From Thermaceae bacterium (GTDB lineage Bacteria > Deinococcota > Deinococci > Deinococcales > Marinithermaceae): 5,065 bases of DNA. The DNA is taken from assembly GCA_027023115.1 (NCBI GenBank), contig JALVWZ010000011.1:1-5065 (forward strand), read 5' to 3'. The notes beneath the pieces were generated by a model, which was not told the origin of the DNA, searched no databases, and saw only the letters and a list, made by a program, of their open reading frames with translations. A program made the position numbers and the translations under genes. Shown in pieces: positions 1 through 5,065 of this stretch (its first letter is position 1; each line of letters starts with the position of its first letter).

Positions 1-431
1 GTCTGCAGGGGGACCACCAGCCCCTCGGAGGCGGCCAGGACGTTTATGGTCAGCGGTCCCAGGCTGGGCGGGGAGTCGTAGAGGACGAAGTCGTAAGCGT
101 CGTCGAAGCCGGCCAGGCGGGTGCGCAACCGAAAGGGGTCTTCCAGCAGCTCGGCCGCCGCCGCGACCAGCCCCTCACCGCCGGGAAGAACGTCGAGGCC
201 GTAGTTCTCCAGGTGGACTACCCGCTCGGCGGGATCGGCCCCGTCGAGTAAGGCCGCGGTAACTCCCCCGTCGTCGGGCGCCACCCCCAGCCCGGAGGTG
301 GCGTTGGCCTGCGGGTCGAGGTCCACCAGTAATACCCTGCGCCCCAGCAGCGCCAGGTAGGTGGCCAGGTTGACCGCGGTCGTCGTCTTGCCAACGCCGC
401 CCTTCTGGTTGACGATGCCGAGCCTCTTCAA
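1..431 (-). CDS. parA: ParA/Soj chromosome-partitioning ATPase (N-terminal 143 residues, cut by window edge)
   Basis: This is a deviant-Walker ATPase of the ParA/Soj family, which binds DNA non-specifically when ATP-bound and works with ParB bound at parS to segregate replication origins; in some bacteria Soj also modulates DnaA. The visible part shows the deviant Walker A motif KGGVGKT at residues 10-16, the A' motif LLVDLDPQANAT at 34-45, and the Walker B region FVLYDSPPSLGPLT at 115-128. Family members are about 250 residues, so roughly the C-terminal 40% lies beyond base 1. I chose the TTG at 431-429 because it overlaps the rsmG stop (TTGA), has a strong Shine-Dalgarno six bases upstream, and gives the usual short N-terminus before Walker A (MKRLGIVNQ). 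It is third in a coupled mnmG-rsmG-parA set. Identity to the ParA family is certain; the chromosomal Soj role is inferred from the origin context and the nearby parS sites. Confidence 0.96.
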   Translation of the reverse strand, partial: MKRLGIVNQKGGVGKTTTAVNLATYLALLGRRVLLVDLDPQANATSGLGVAPDDGGVTAALLDGADPAERVVHLENYGLDVLPGGEGLVAAAAELLEDPFRLRTRLAGFDDAYDFVLYDSPPSLGPLTINVLAASEGLVVPLQ

Positions 432-976
432 GCCGGCTCCTCCAGTCGCAGCGCCACCAGGGCGCTGCCGTCGTCCAGGGGTTTCACGTGAAACACCCGC
501 GCCCCCAGGCGCTCCGCCTCCGCCTCCCAGCCGGGCCCCTTGCGGGAAACGATGGTAAGCGGATAGCGCGCCGAGGCCCGTACCAGACGGTAAATCTCGT
601 CGAAGGGGGCCACCGCTTGGGCGGTAACGTAGCCGGTCCGGCCTTGCCAGTTGCGCACGTCGCCATTGTACACTTGCAGGTTCGCCAGCCCCAGGCTACC
701 CGCGACCAGATCCAAAAAGGCTGCCCGCTTGGCGCGTTTTTCGGCGAGGACTACCCACAGGTCGGGGCGGCAGATCGCCAGCGGCACCCCCGGCAGGCCG
801 GCTCCGGAACCAACGTCGAGTACCGTTTCGCCTTCGCCGATCGCCTCGCCGTAGGCGCAGGCGGTCTCGAGGTGGCGGGGCAGGTCGGCCAGGACGCGCT
901 GGGAAACCAGGTTGAGGGTGCCGGCGTAGCGGCGTAGCAGCGCGGCGTAGCGCTCGAGCAGCTCTTTCTCGTTCAT
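428..976 (-). CDS. rsmG: RsmG (GidB) 16S rRNA guanine-N7 methyltransferase, short and divergent
   Basis: RsmG enzymes methylate N7 of G527 (E. coli numbering) in 16S rRNA using S-adenosylmethionine. The 182-residue protein has a short helical N-terminus (1-50, including LNLVSQ and a retained His-35), the SAM-binding motif VLDVGSGAGLPG at 52-63, and the acidic/KR loop LAEKRAKRAAFL at 77-88. A KGP motif lies at 146-148. It is shorter than the roughly 205-250 residues usual for the family. Several positions normally conserved are altered: the usual (S/A)RA motif after the FD strand reads TAQAVAP with Gln-120, the preceding R-x-E-E motif reads NGDVRNW, and the C-terminal RHLVV reads SALVAL. The ATG start overlaps the mnmG stop (ATGA); only a weak GAGGGGG lies upstream, so translational coupling is likely. 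Its stop overlaps the parA start. A parS site is embedded at codons 161-166. Family assignment is firm from SAM motif plus gene order; retained catalytic activity is less sure. Confidence 0.92.
   Translation of the reverse strand: MNEKELLERYAALLRRYAGTLNLVSQRVLADLPRHLETACAYGEAIGEGETVLDVGSGAGLPGVPLAICRPDLWVVLAEKRAKRAAFLDLVAGSLGLANLQVYNGDVRNWQGRTGYVTAQAVAPFDEIYRLVRASARYPLTIVSRKGPGWEAEAERLGARVFHVKPLDDGSALVALRLEEPA
438..443 (-). promoter_or_regulatory. Ribosome binding site of parA
   Basis: The minus strand reads GGAGGA here, six bases before the TTG start of parA. It lies inside the last codons of rsmG. This strong site is what decides the TTG start over any alternative. Confidence 0.75.
481..494. 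promoter_or_regulatory. parS site (ParB/Spo0J binding palindrome) inside rsmG
   Basis: GTTTCACGTGAAAC is a perfect 14-bp palindrome. With its flanks it matches the B. subtilis-type 16-bp parS consensus TGTTTCACGTGAAACA at 15 of 16 positions (480-495, first base G instead of T). It is read in rsmG as Val-Phe-His-Val-Lys-Pro (codons 161-166). Such sites nucleate ParB spreading near the origin, and the parA gene next door encodes the partner ATPase. Confidence 0.93.
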
Positions 977-2796
977 TGCGACAGCGCCCCCTCTCGCACC
1001 AGGTGAATCAGCAGGGCGGTCAGCTCCGAGTCGCGCAGGCCGGGAATCCGCGCTGCCTCGGCGAGCGTGGTGGGTCGGCGACGGGAGAGCTTCTCGACCG
1101 CCTCGCCCGAAAGGTTGTGGACGCGGCGGTAGTCCAGGTCGGTCGGCAAACGGTAGCGGTGCAGCTCACGGCGCTTTTCCCGCTGCCGCTGCTGCCGCTC
1201 GATGTAACCGGCGTAGCGAGCGCGTAACTCTACCTGTTCCCTTTCCGCCGGGGTTAGGGGGAAGGGCGGCTCGCCGCTGTTGCGGTAGACCTCGGCCAGG
1301 CGGGCTCCCGGCCGTCGCAGCCAGACCAGCGCGCCAACACCGTCTATTCGTACCCCCGCCAACCGCTCTAGCTCGGCGCGGACCCGGGCGTACTTTGCTT
1401 CTACCGCCTCCAGGTCCGCCTGCGGGCGCAGCCCCCAGGCGACCGCCTTGGGCACCAACCTTTCGTCGGCGTTGTCGCCGCGCAAGAGCAGCCGCAGCGC
1501 CACCCGGCTGGTCATCATCCGGTAGGGTTCGTCGACGCCGCGGCTTACCAGGTCGTCCACCAACACGCCGATATAACCCTCTTCGGGCTCGATGGCCACT
1601 TCGCTCTGCCCGCCGGCATAACGGGCGGCGTTGACCCCGGCCAGCAACCCTTGCGCGGCTGCCTCCTCGTAGCCGGAGGTGCCGTTCACCTGGCCCGCCA
1701 GGAAGAGCCCCCCGAGAAAGCGCGACATCAAACCCGGGCTCAGGTCCAAAGGGTCGAAGGCGTCGTATTCGACCGCGTAGGCGTAGCGCTGCACTACGGC
1801 GCTGCTGAAGCCCGGCAGCGTTCTCAACATTTCTTCCTGAACCGCCGGCGGCAGCCCCGATGAAAACCCTTGCAGGTAGACCTCGCTCGTCTCCAGGCCG
1901 TCGGGCTCTACGAAGAGCAGGTGGCTGTCGCGGTCCGCGAAGCGCACCACCTTGTCTTCGATCGAGGGGCAGTAGCGGGTGCCGGTGGCGCTGGTGACCC
2001 CGGCGTAGACCGGCGAGAAGGAAAGGTGGCGTTTGATGATGGCGTGCGTCTCCGGGCCGGTCCTGGTCATCCAGGTGGGCAGGTCGGCGGCGTGCGGCCC
2101 GGGGTGGCCGGCAAAGCTGCCCGGGGGGTCGTCTGGGGGAACCTCCTCCAATAGCTCGTATTTGATGGTGTCGGCGCGAATGCGGGGCGGGGTGCCCGTC
2201 TTGAGGCGCAGCACGCGGTGGCCGAGCGCGGCAAGCTCGTGGCTCAGGTGTTGCGCCGGCGGCTCGCCCTGACGGCCGGCGGGCCGGCTCTTGAGGCCGT
2301 ACCAGATACGGCCGCGCAGGAAAGTGCCGGCGGCGACCACCGCCGCCGGCGTCAGGAAGCGGCGGCCGTCGGCGGTAAGCACCGCCCGCAGCGCTCCACC
2401 TTTGCGTTCGAACCCTATCGCCTCGGCGCGAAAGAGGTCTATCGTTGGGCTATTCAGTATCGCCCTCCGGGCTGCCGCTGCGTAGGCGTCGCGGTCCACC
2501 TGCACGCGCAGGCTGCGCACCGCCGGCCCCTTGGAGCGGTTGAGGACGCGGGCGTGTATCGCGGTGGCGTCGGCCAAAACGCCAATCGCCCCGCCCAGGG
2601 CGGTTATCTCGTGTACCAGCTGGCTCTTGCCGGGGCCGCCCACCGCCGGGTTGCAGGGCATCAACCCGACGCGGTCCGGGTCGCCGGTCAGTAGCGCCAC
2701 CCGCGCCCCCAGCTTGGCCGCCGCCAGGGCTGCCTCCAGGCCGGCGTGCCCGGCGCCGATCACTACCACGTCGTAGGTTTCACGTGAAACCTTCAC
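973..2796 (-). CDS. mnmG: MnmG (GidA) tRNA wobble-uridine modification enzyme, FAD-binding subunit
   Basis: MnmG works with the GTPase MnmE to install the (carboxymethyl)aminomethyl group at C5 of wobble U34 in a set of tRNAs, using FAD, NADH and methylene-tetrahydrofolate. The 607-residue length is close to the roughly 600-630 of the family. Visible features in order: the FAD dinucleotide motif VVIGAGHAG (11-19), MPCNPAVGGPGK (46-57) with conserved Cys-48, SKGPAVRSLRVQVDR (88-102), LKTGTPPR (198-205), RYCPSIEDK (274-282) with the second conserved Cys-276, GLFLAGQVNGTSGYEEAAAQG (about 363-383), and the tRNA-contacting C-terminal part with MMTSRVALRLLLRGDNADER (427-446) and YAGYIERQ (528-535). 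The GTG start is fixed: an in-frame TAG lies 12 bases upstream and the next residues lead straight into the FAD motif. No Shine-Dalgarno precedes it, which suits a leaderless message. A parS site occupies codons 3-7. It is the first gene of the leftward set and its stop overlaps rsmG by four bases. Confidence 0.98.
   Translation of the reverse strand: MKVSRETYDVVVIGAGHAGLEAALAAAKLGARVALLTGDPDRVGLMPCNPAVGGPGKSQLVHEITALGGAIGVLADATAIHARVLNRSKGPAVRSLRVQVDRDAYAAAARRAILNSPTIDLFRAEAIGFERKGGALRAVLTADGRRFLTPAAVVAAGTFLRGRIWYGLKSRPAGRQGEPPAQHLSHELAALGHRVLRLKTGTPPRIRADTIKYELLEEVPPDDPPGSFAGHPGPHAADLPTWMTRTGPETHAIIKRHLSFSPVYAGVTSATGTRYCPSIEDKVVRFADRDSHLLFVEPDGLETSEVYLQGFSSGLPPAVQEEMLRTLPGFSSAVVQRYAYAVEYDAFDPLDLSPGLMSRFLGGLFLAGQVNGTSGYEEAAAQGLLAGVNAARYAGGQSEVAIEPEEGYIGVLVDDLVSRGVDEPYRMMTSRVALRLLLRGDNADERLVPKAVAWGLRPQADLEAVEAKYARVRAELERLAGVRIDGVGALVWLRRPGARLAEVYRNSGEPPFPLTPAEREQVELRARYAGYIERQQRQREKRRELHRYRLPTDLDYRRVHNLSGEAVEKLSRRRPTTLAEAARIPGLRDSELTALLIHLVREGALSQ
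2777..2790. promoter_or_regulatory. parS site at the start of mnmG
   Basis: This is a second perfect copy of GTTTCACGTGAAAC, beginning six bases inside the mnmG start codon. The extended 16-mer (2776-2791) matches the parS consensus at 14 positions. Here it is read in a different frame from the rsmG copy, giving Val-Ser-Arg-Glu-Thr (codons 3-7). Its position immediately after the likely transcription start means bound ParB could affect transcription of the operon that encodes ParA; that effect is inference. Confidence 0.92.
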
Positions 2797-2802
2797 GGCT
2801 AC

Positions 2803-2830
2803 AGGCTAGCACGACCACCGGCCGGAGCAA
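2803..2830 (-). promoter_or_regulatory. Candidate leaderless promoter of mnmG-rsmG-parA
   Basis: On the minus strand, TTGCTC (2830-2825) and TAGCCT (2808-2803) are separated by 16 bases, resembling weak -35 and -10 hexamers. The -10 ends six bases before the GTG of mnmG, so transcription would begin at or very near the start codon. That fits the absence of a Shine-Dalgarno; leaderless messages are common in the Deinococcus-Thermus phylum. Both hexamers are only partial matches. Confidence 0.4.
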
Positions 2831-2854
2831 ACGCCGCCCGCCGCCGGGCTCTTG

Positions 2855-2860
2855 TAGAAT
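2855..2860 (+). promoter_or_regulatory. Candidate -10 element of dnaA
   Basis: TAGAAT matches five of six bases of the TATAAT -10 consensus. Transcription would start near 2867, leaving a leader of about 19 bases that just includes the dnaA ribosome binding site. No recognisable -35 hexamer lies 16-18 bases upstream in this G+C-rich stretch. It is divergent from the mnmG promoter within the 89-bp intergenic region. Confidence 0.45.
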
Positions 2861-2873
2861 GGAAAGGCTTGTT

Positions 2874-2880
2874 GGAGGTG
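2874..2880 (+). promoter_or_regulatory. Ribosome binding site of dnaA
   Basis: GGAGGTG, five bases before the TTG at 2886, is a near-ideal Shine-Dalgarno sequence. It decides the start: the in-frame ATG at 2859 and the ATG at 2784 lie upstream of it, within or before the promoter, and the residues they would add are low-complexity and unlike DnaA. Confidence 0.85.
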
Positions 2881-2885
2881 GCGGT

Positions 2886-4208
2886 TTGACCCACGAGAGC
2901 ATCTGGGAAAACGTGCTCGGTTACCTGCGCGACCGCGTGACCGAGGTCGAGTTTCAAACCTGGTTCAGCGGGGTGCGGCCGCTGCCCGGGGAGGGCGGCG
3001 GTCTGAACCTGGCGGTGCCCTCGAGCTTTGCCGGCGACTGGATCCAAAAACACTACGGCCAGCTCATCCAGGAGGCGCTCCTGCGGCTGGGGGTGGAGCC
3101 GCCACAGTTGCGCATCCAGGTAGTACCCGGCGGCGAAGCGCCACCGCCGGAGCCCGCCAACGGCAACGAAACCTCCCCCACGCGCACTCGCCTCAACCCC
3201 AAGTACACCTTCGAGAGCTTCGTGGTGGGCGACGGCAACAAGATGGCCCACGCCGCCGCCCTGGCGGTGGCCGAAGCGCCAGGCAAGGCCTACAACCCCC
3301 TCTTCGTCTACGGCGGCGTGGGCCTCGGCAAGACCCACTTGATGCACGCCGTGGGCCACTACGTCCGACAGCGCTTTCCGGAGCTGGTGGTCGAGTACTT
3401 TTCCACCGAGACCTTCACCAACCACCTGATCAGCGCCATCCGCTCCGACCGGATGAACGCCTTCCGCGAGCGCTACCGCTCGGTGGACGTGCTGCTGGTG
3501 GACGACATCCAGTTCATCGCCGGCAAGGAACGCACCCAGGAGGAGTTCTTTCACACCTTCAACACCCTTTATGAAGACGGCAAACAGATTTTGCTCACCT
3601 CCGACCGGCCGCCGCGCGAGATCGAAACCCTGGAAGCGCGGCTGCGCAGCCGCTTCGAGTGGGGCCTGATCACCGACATCCAACCGCCCGACCTGGAAAC
3701 CCGCATCGCCATCCTCAAGATGAACGCGGAGCGTCGTGGCGTCCACCTCGGCGAGGACGTGCTGGAGTTCGTCGCTCGGCAGGTAACCTCCAACATTCGC
3801 GAGCTCGAGGGGGCGCTGATGCGTCTCATCGCCTACGCCTCCCTGAGCGGCGTCGAGGTAACCCCCGAAGTAGCCGCCAGCGCCCTGGCCGACCTCTTCA
3901 ACAGCGGCAAGGAAGCGGTGGGAATGGAGGAGATCCTGCAAGCGGTGGCCGAACACTACGGCGTCAGCGTCAGCAGCCTGAAGTCGAAGGGGCGCAGCAA
4001 GGAGGTCGTGCTGCCGCGGCAGTTGGCGATGTACCTCATCCGCCAGGTAACCCACGCCTCGCTGCCCGAGATCGGCCACTTCTTCGGCGGCCGCGACCAC
4101 ACCACCGTTCTGTATGCAATCCAGAAAATTGACCGGCTCCTGGCCGACGACCGCGAGCTGGCGAGGACCGTGGAGCTCTTCGAGAAGAGGTGGGTCGGCC
4201 GTGGATAA
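2886..4208 (+). CDS. dnaA: DnaA chromosomal replication initiator
   Basis: DnaA binds DnaA boxes at oriC, assembles an ATP-dependent filament, melts the origin and helps load the replicative helicase. From the TTG start the protein is 440 residues, typical for the family. Domain I spans about 1-80 ([21 protein letters not shown]). Domain II is a short Pro/Gly-rich linker, about 80-102. Domain III (about 103-340) is the AAA+ core: Walker [10 protein letters not shown] at 143-151, the initiator-specific region [16 protein letters not shown] at 171-186, Walker B LLVDDIQ at 203-209, sensor 1 LTSDRPP at 237-243, the arginine-finger region [12 protein letters not shown] at 250-261, and sensor 2 [11 protein letters not shown] at 301-311. 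Domain IV (about 341-440) has the basic loop [15 protein letters not shown] at 365-379 and the DnaA signature [15 protein letters not shown] at 397-411. The stop codon lies inside a DnaA box. The gene is divergent from mnmG and precedes oriC and dnaN. A rare TTG start may limit its expression (inference). Confidence 0.98.
   Translation: MTHESIWENVLGYLRDRVTEVEFQTWFSGVRPLPGEGGGLNLAVPSSFAGDWIQKHYGQLIQEALLRLGVEPPQLRIQVVPGGEAPPPEPANGNETSPTRTRLNPKYTFESFVVGDGNKMAHAAALAVAEAPGKAYNPLFVYGGVGLGKTHLMHAVGHYVRQRFPELVVEYFSTETFTNHLISAIRSDRMNAFRERYRSVDVLLVDDIQFIAGKERTQEEFFHTFNTLYEDGKQILLTSDRPPREIETLEARLRSRFEWGLITDIQPPDLETRIAILKMNAERRGVHLGEDVLEFVARQVTSNIRELEGALMRLIAYASLSGVEVTPEVAASALADLFNSGKEAVGMEEILQAVAEHYGVSVSSLKSKGRSKEVVLPRQLAMYLIRQVTHASLPEIGHFFGGRDHTTVLYAIQKIDRLLADDRELARTVELFEKRWVGRG
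4200..4208 (-). promoter_or_regulatory. DnaA box overlapping the dnaA stop codon
   Basis: CGTGGATAA matches TGTGGATAA at 8 of 9 positions. Its last three bases are the TAA stop of dnaA, so the origin begins within the gene. Confidence 0.75.
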
Positions 4209-4234
4209 ACCCTGTGAAAACCACGTGCAGAACC

Positions 4235-4243
4235 TGTGGAAAA
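4235..4243 (-). promoter_or_regulatory. DnaA box (leftward)
   Basis: TGTGGAAAA matches TGTGGATAA at 8 of 9 positions, in the same orientation as the box at the dnaA stop. Confidence 0.75.
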
Positions 4244-4273
4244 ACCTGTTGAGTACTCACGTCGGTAGCGGCC

Positions 4274-4282
4274 TGTGGGTAA
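4274..4282 (-). promoter_or_regulatory. DnaA box (leftward, last of the left group)
   Basis: TGTGGGTAA matches TGTGGATAA at 8 of 9 positions. Eight bases separate it from the oppositely oriented box at 4291, so this is where the array changes orientation. Confidence 0.75.
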
Positions 4283-4290
4283 ACCGGGTT

Positions 4291-4299
4291 TTATCCACC
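4291..4299 (+). promoter_or_regulatory. DnaA box (rightward, first of a tandem pair)
   Basis: TTATCCACC matches TTATCCACA at 8 of 9 positions. It starts 11 bases before the next box in the same orientation, about one helical turn, which would place two DnaA protomers on the same face of the helix. Confidence 0.78.
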
Positions 4300-4301
4300 C
4301 C

Positions 4302-4310
4302 TTTTCCACA
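4302..4310 (+). promoter_or_regulatory. DnaA box (rightward, second of a tandem pair)
   Basis: TTTTCCACA matches TTATCCACA at 8 of 9 positions and is separated from the preceding box by two bases. Confidence 0.76.
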
Positions 4311-4386
4311 CCTTCGCCGCACGCGCCCCCAGCGTTGTTCACAACGTCAATTGCGGCACCGGCGGGCACCAGCGGGGTTTTCCCCG

Positions 4387-4395
4387 TTATCCACA
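4387..4395 (+). promoter_or_regulatory. Perfect DnaA box next to the unwinding element
   Basis: TTATCCACA is the only 9-of-9 match in the window. It stands directly before the spacer and CTA triplets, the position from which DnaA is thought to extend onto single-stranded DNA. Confidence 0.9.
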
Positions 4396-4430
4396 ACCCC
4401 TACTACTACGTCTGCGGTATCTTTAATTAA
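4396..4430 (+). other. DnaA-trio repeats and AT-rich unwinding element
   Basis: After the perfect DnaA box come a four-base spacer (ACCC), three consecutive CTA triplets (4400-4408; 3'-GAT-5' on the other strand), and then an AT-rich patch ending in TTTAATTAA (4422-4430). This is the order described for the basal unwinding system of B. subtilis: box, G+C-rich spacer, DnaA-trios, AT-rich DNA. Established work shows that DnaA binds the trios on one strand to open the duplex. The AT-rich part is short, about a dozen bases. The sequence pattern is seen directly; that melting starts here is inference. Confidence 0.75.
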
Positions 4431-4458
4431 CGACTTCAGCATTAGGACTATCAACCAC

Positions 4459-4463
4459 GGAGG
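4459..4463 (+). promoter_or_regulatory. Ribosome binding site of dnaN
   Basis: GGAGG lies directly before three consecutive ATG codons (4464, 4467, 4470). A usual spacing of six bases selects the third ATG as the dnaN start. Confidence 0.75.
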
Positions 4464-4469
4464 ATGATG

Positions 4470-5065
4470 ATGCAAATCCGCTTGCCAAAAAGAAGTTTCT
4501 CGGAAGCCCTGGCGGTCCTCGACCGCGTGGTTCCCACCCGCGCCAGCAACGTCGTTTTGACCCAGCTCTGGATCGAAGCCCGGCCCGAAGGGGTCTTGCT
4601 GCGGGGTAGCAACGGCGAGATCGACCTGGAGATCCTGGTTCCGGCCGAAGTAGACGGCGAAGGCGTACGCCTGGTGCCCGGGCAGCTGCTGGGACAAGTA
4701 GTGCGCAACCTGCCCGGTGAATTGGTGGAGATGGCCGCCGAAGGGGGTGAGCTGCTCATTGAAAGCGGCAGCTTCAGCACCCGCTTGGCGACCGCGCCCG
4801 CCGACGATTATCCGCAATTCAGCTTCGCCGCCGCCGAGATGTTGCGCCTACCGGCGCAGGAGCTGGCGCGCGCCATCCAGAGGGTTCGCTACGCGGCCAG
4901 CAACGAAGACTACCGCGCCATCTTCCGCGGCGTGCAGCTGGAGCTGCACCCGGGGCGGCTGCGGGCGGTGGCCTCCGACGGCTTCCGGTTGGCACTCTAC
5001 GACCTTTCCCTGCCGCTGGAACGAGAGGCGCGCCTGGTGGTGCCGGCGCGCAGCGCCGACGAGAT
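4470..5065 (+). CDS. dnaN: DnaN, DNA polymerase III beta sliding clamp (N-terminal 198 residues, cut by window edge)
   Basis: The beta clamp is a ring-shaped dimer that encircles DNA and tethers polymerase III and other replication proteins. The fragment covers the first of three clamp domains (about 1-120: MQIRLPKRSF, LDRVVPTRASNVVLTQLW, SNGEIDLEI, LVPGQLL, APADDYPQF) and much of the second. The second contains YAASNEDYRAIFRGVQ at 141-156 and AVASDGFRLALYD at 166-178, both typical clamp motifs. The full protein should be about 365-380 residues, so nearly half is missing to the right. The third of three adjacent ATGs is chosen for ribosome-binding-site spacing; the others would add one or two Met residues. 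dnaN follows oriC and is co-oriented with dnaA and with a rightward fork. No convincing promoter of its own was found, so it may be read from dnaA or from an element inside the origin. Similarity to recalled Thermus DnaN is the best taxonomic clue here. Confidence 0.97.
   Translation, partial: MQIRLPKRSFSEALAVLDRVVPTRASNVVLTQLWIEARPEGVLLRGSNGEIDLEILVPAEVDGEGVRLVPGQLLGQVVRNLPGELVEMAAEGGELLIESGSFSTRLATAPADDYPQFSFAAAEMLRLPAQELARAIQRVRYAASNEDYRAIFRGVQLELHPGRLRAVASDGFRLALYDLSLPLEREARLVVPARSADE

Larger units (their letters stand above)
4200..4430. other. oriC: oriC, chromosomal replication origin
   Basis: The 261-bp gap between dnaA and dnaN, together with the last bases of dnaA, holds six 9-mers matching TTATCCACA (or its complement TGTGGATAA) with at most one mismatch. 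Three leftward boxes (4200, 4235, 4274) face three rightward boxes (4291, 4302, 4387). Weaker candidates are TGTGAAAAC at 4213-4221 (6/9), TTGTTCACA at 4335-4343 (7/9) and TTTTCCCCG at 4378-4386 (6/9). The last perfect box is followed by CTA triplets and an AT-rich patch. This density, and the dnaA-oriC-dnaN order found in many bacteria, make the call very likely. The parS sites and parA nearby agree with an origin-proximal position. Confidence 0.94.

Noticed and set aside
751..759. CTACCCACA in rsmG, and TTTTCCACC near 3400 in dnaA, as extra DnaA boxes.
   Set aside because: Each matches only 7 of 9 positions, stands alone within coding sequence, and is expected by chance in 5 kb.
488..937. 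A 149-codon plus-strand open frame opposite rsmG, and similar frames opposite mnmG.
   Set aside because: They are antisense shadows of well-supported genes, with no ribosome binding site or recognisable motif.
2784..2885. An N-terminal extension of DnaA from the upstream in-frame ATG at 2784 or 2859.
   Set aside because: The extra residues are unlike any DnaA N-terminus, the segment contains both promoters and the Shine-Dalgarno, and it overlaps the start of mnmG. The TTG at 2886 with GGAGGTG fits better.
2799..4100. A 433-codon open frame on the minus strand opposite dnaA.
   Set aside because: Its translation is low-complexity (rich in Ala, Val, Gly, His, Gln) with no recognisable domain, and it lies wholly antisense to an unmistakable dnaA. 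Long antisense open frames are expected in G+C-rich coding DNA.
4218..4231. A CACGTG-centred sequence in oriC resembling a third parS.
   Set aside because: Only the central CACGTG matches well; the flanks (AAAC before and CAGA after) do not fit GTTT...AAAC, so ParB specificity would not be met.
4422..4427. TTTAAT as a -10 element for a dnaN promoter inside the unwinding region.
   Set aside because: It differs from TATAAT at one base, but no -35 hexamer stands at the right distance and the site is explained by the AT-rich origin patch.

Overview
The window is the replication-origin neighbourhood of a bacterial chromosome, rich in G+C, most likely from the family Thermaceae (Thermus, Meiothermus, Oceanithermus, Marinithermus group). 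The placement rests on recalled similarity: the DnaN fragment carries a stretch near-identical to what I remember of Thermus DnaN (YAASNEDYRAIFRGVQ, then AVASDGFRLALYD). DnaA begins (M)THESIW, and MnmG reads MMTSRVALRLLLRGDNADER, both Thermus-like. No database search was possible, so the genus is open.

Layout. Bases 1-2796 hold a leftward (minus-strand) gene set, mnmG, rsmG and parA/soj. Each junction is a 4-base start/stop overlap (ATGA, then TTGA), so the three are almost certainly co-transcribed and translationally coupled. parA runs off the left edge; parB/spo0J would be expected next, outside the window. Bases 2797-2885 are a short divergent promoter region. dnaA (2886-4208) and dnaN (from 4470, cut by the right edge) run rightward. 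Between them, about 4200-4430, lies oriC: six good DnaA boxes in two opposed groups. One perfect box is followed by a short spacer, three CTA triplets (DnaA-trios) and an AT-rich patch, which is the layout of a bacterial basal unwinding element.

Two perfect 14-bp parS palindromes (GTTTCACGTGAAAC) sit inside coding sequence, one at codons 3-7 of mnmG and one near the 3' end of rsmG. They would load ParB beside the origin for the ParA/ParB segregation system whose ATPase is encoded here. The window thus links initiation (DnaA, oriC), elongation (DnaN clamp), origin segregation (ParA, parS) and two RNA modification enzymes that commonly travel with them (MnmG for the tRNA wobble uridine, RsmG for 16S rRNA).

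This is conserved core-genome territory. I saw no mobile element, CRISPR array, RNA gene or unknown accessory system. The points worth a second look are the DnaA-trio element, the placement of the parS sites in two reading frames, and an RsmG that is short and lacks several residues usually conserved in its family.
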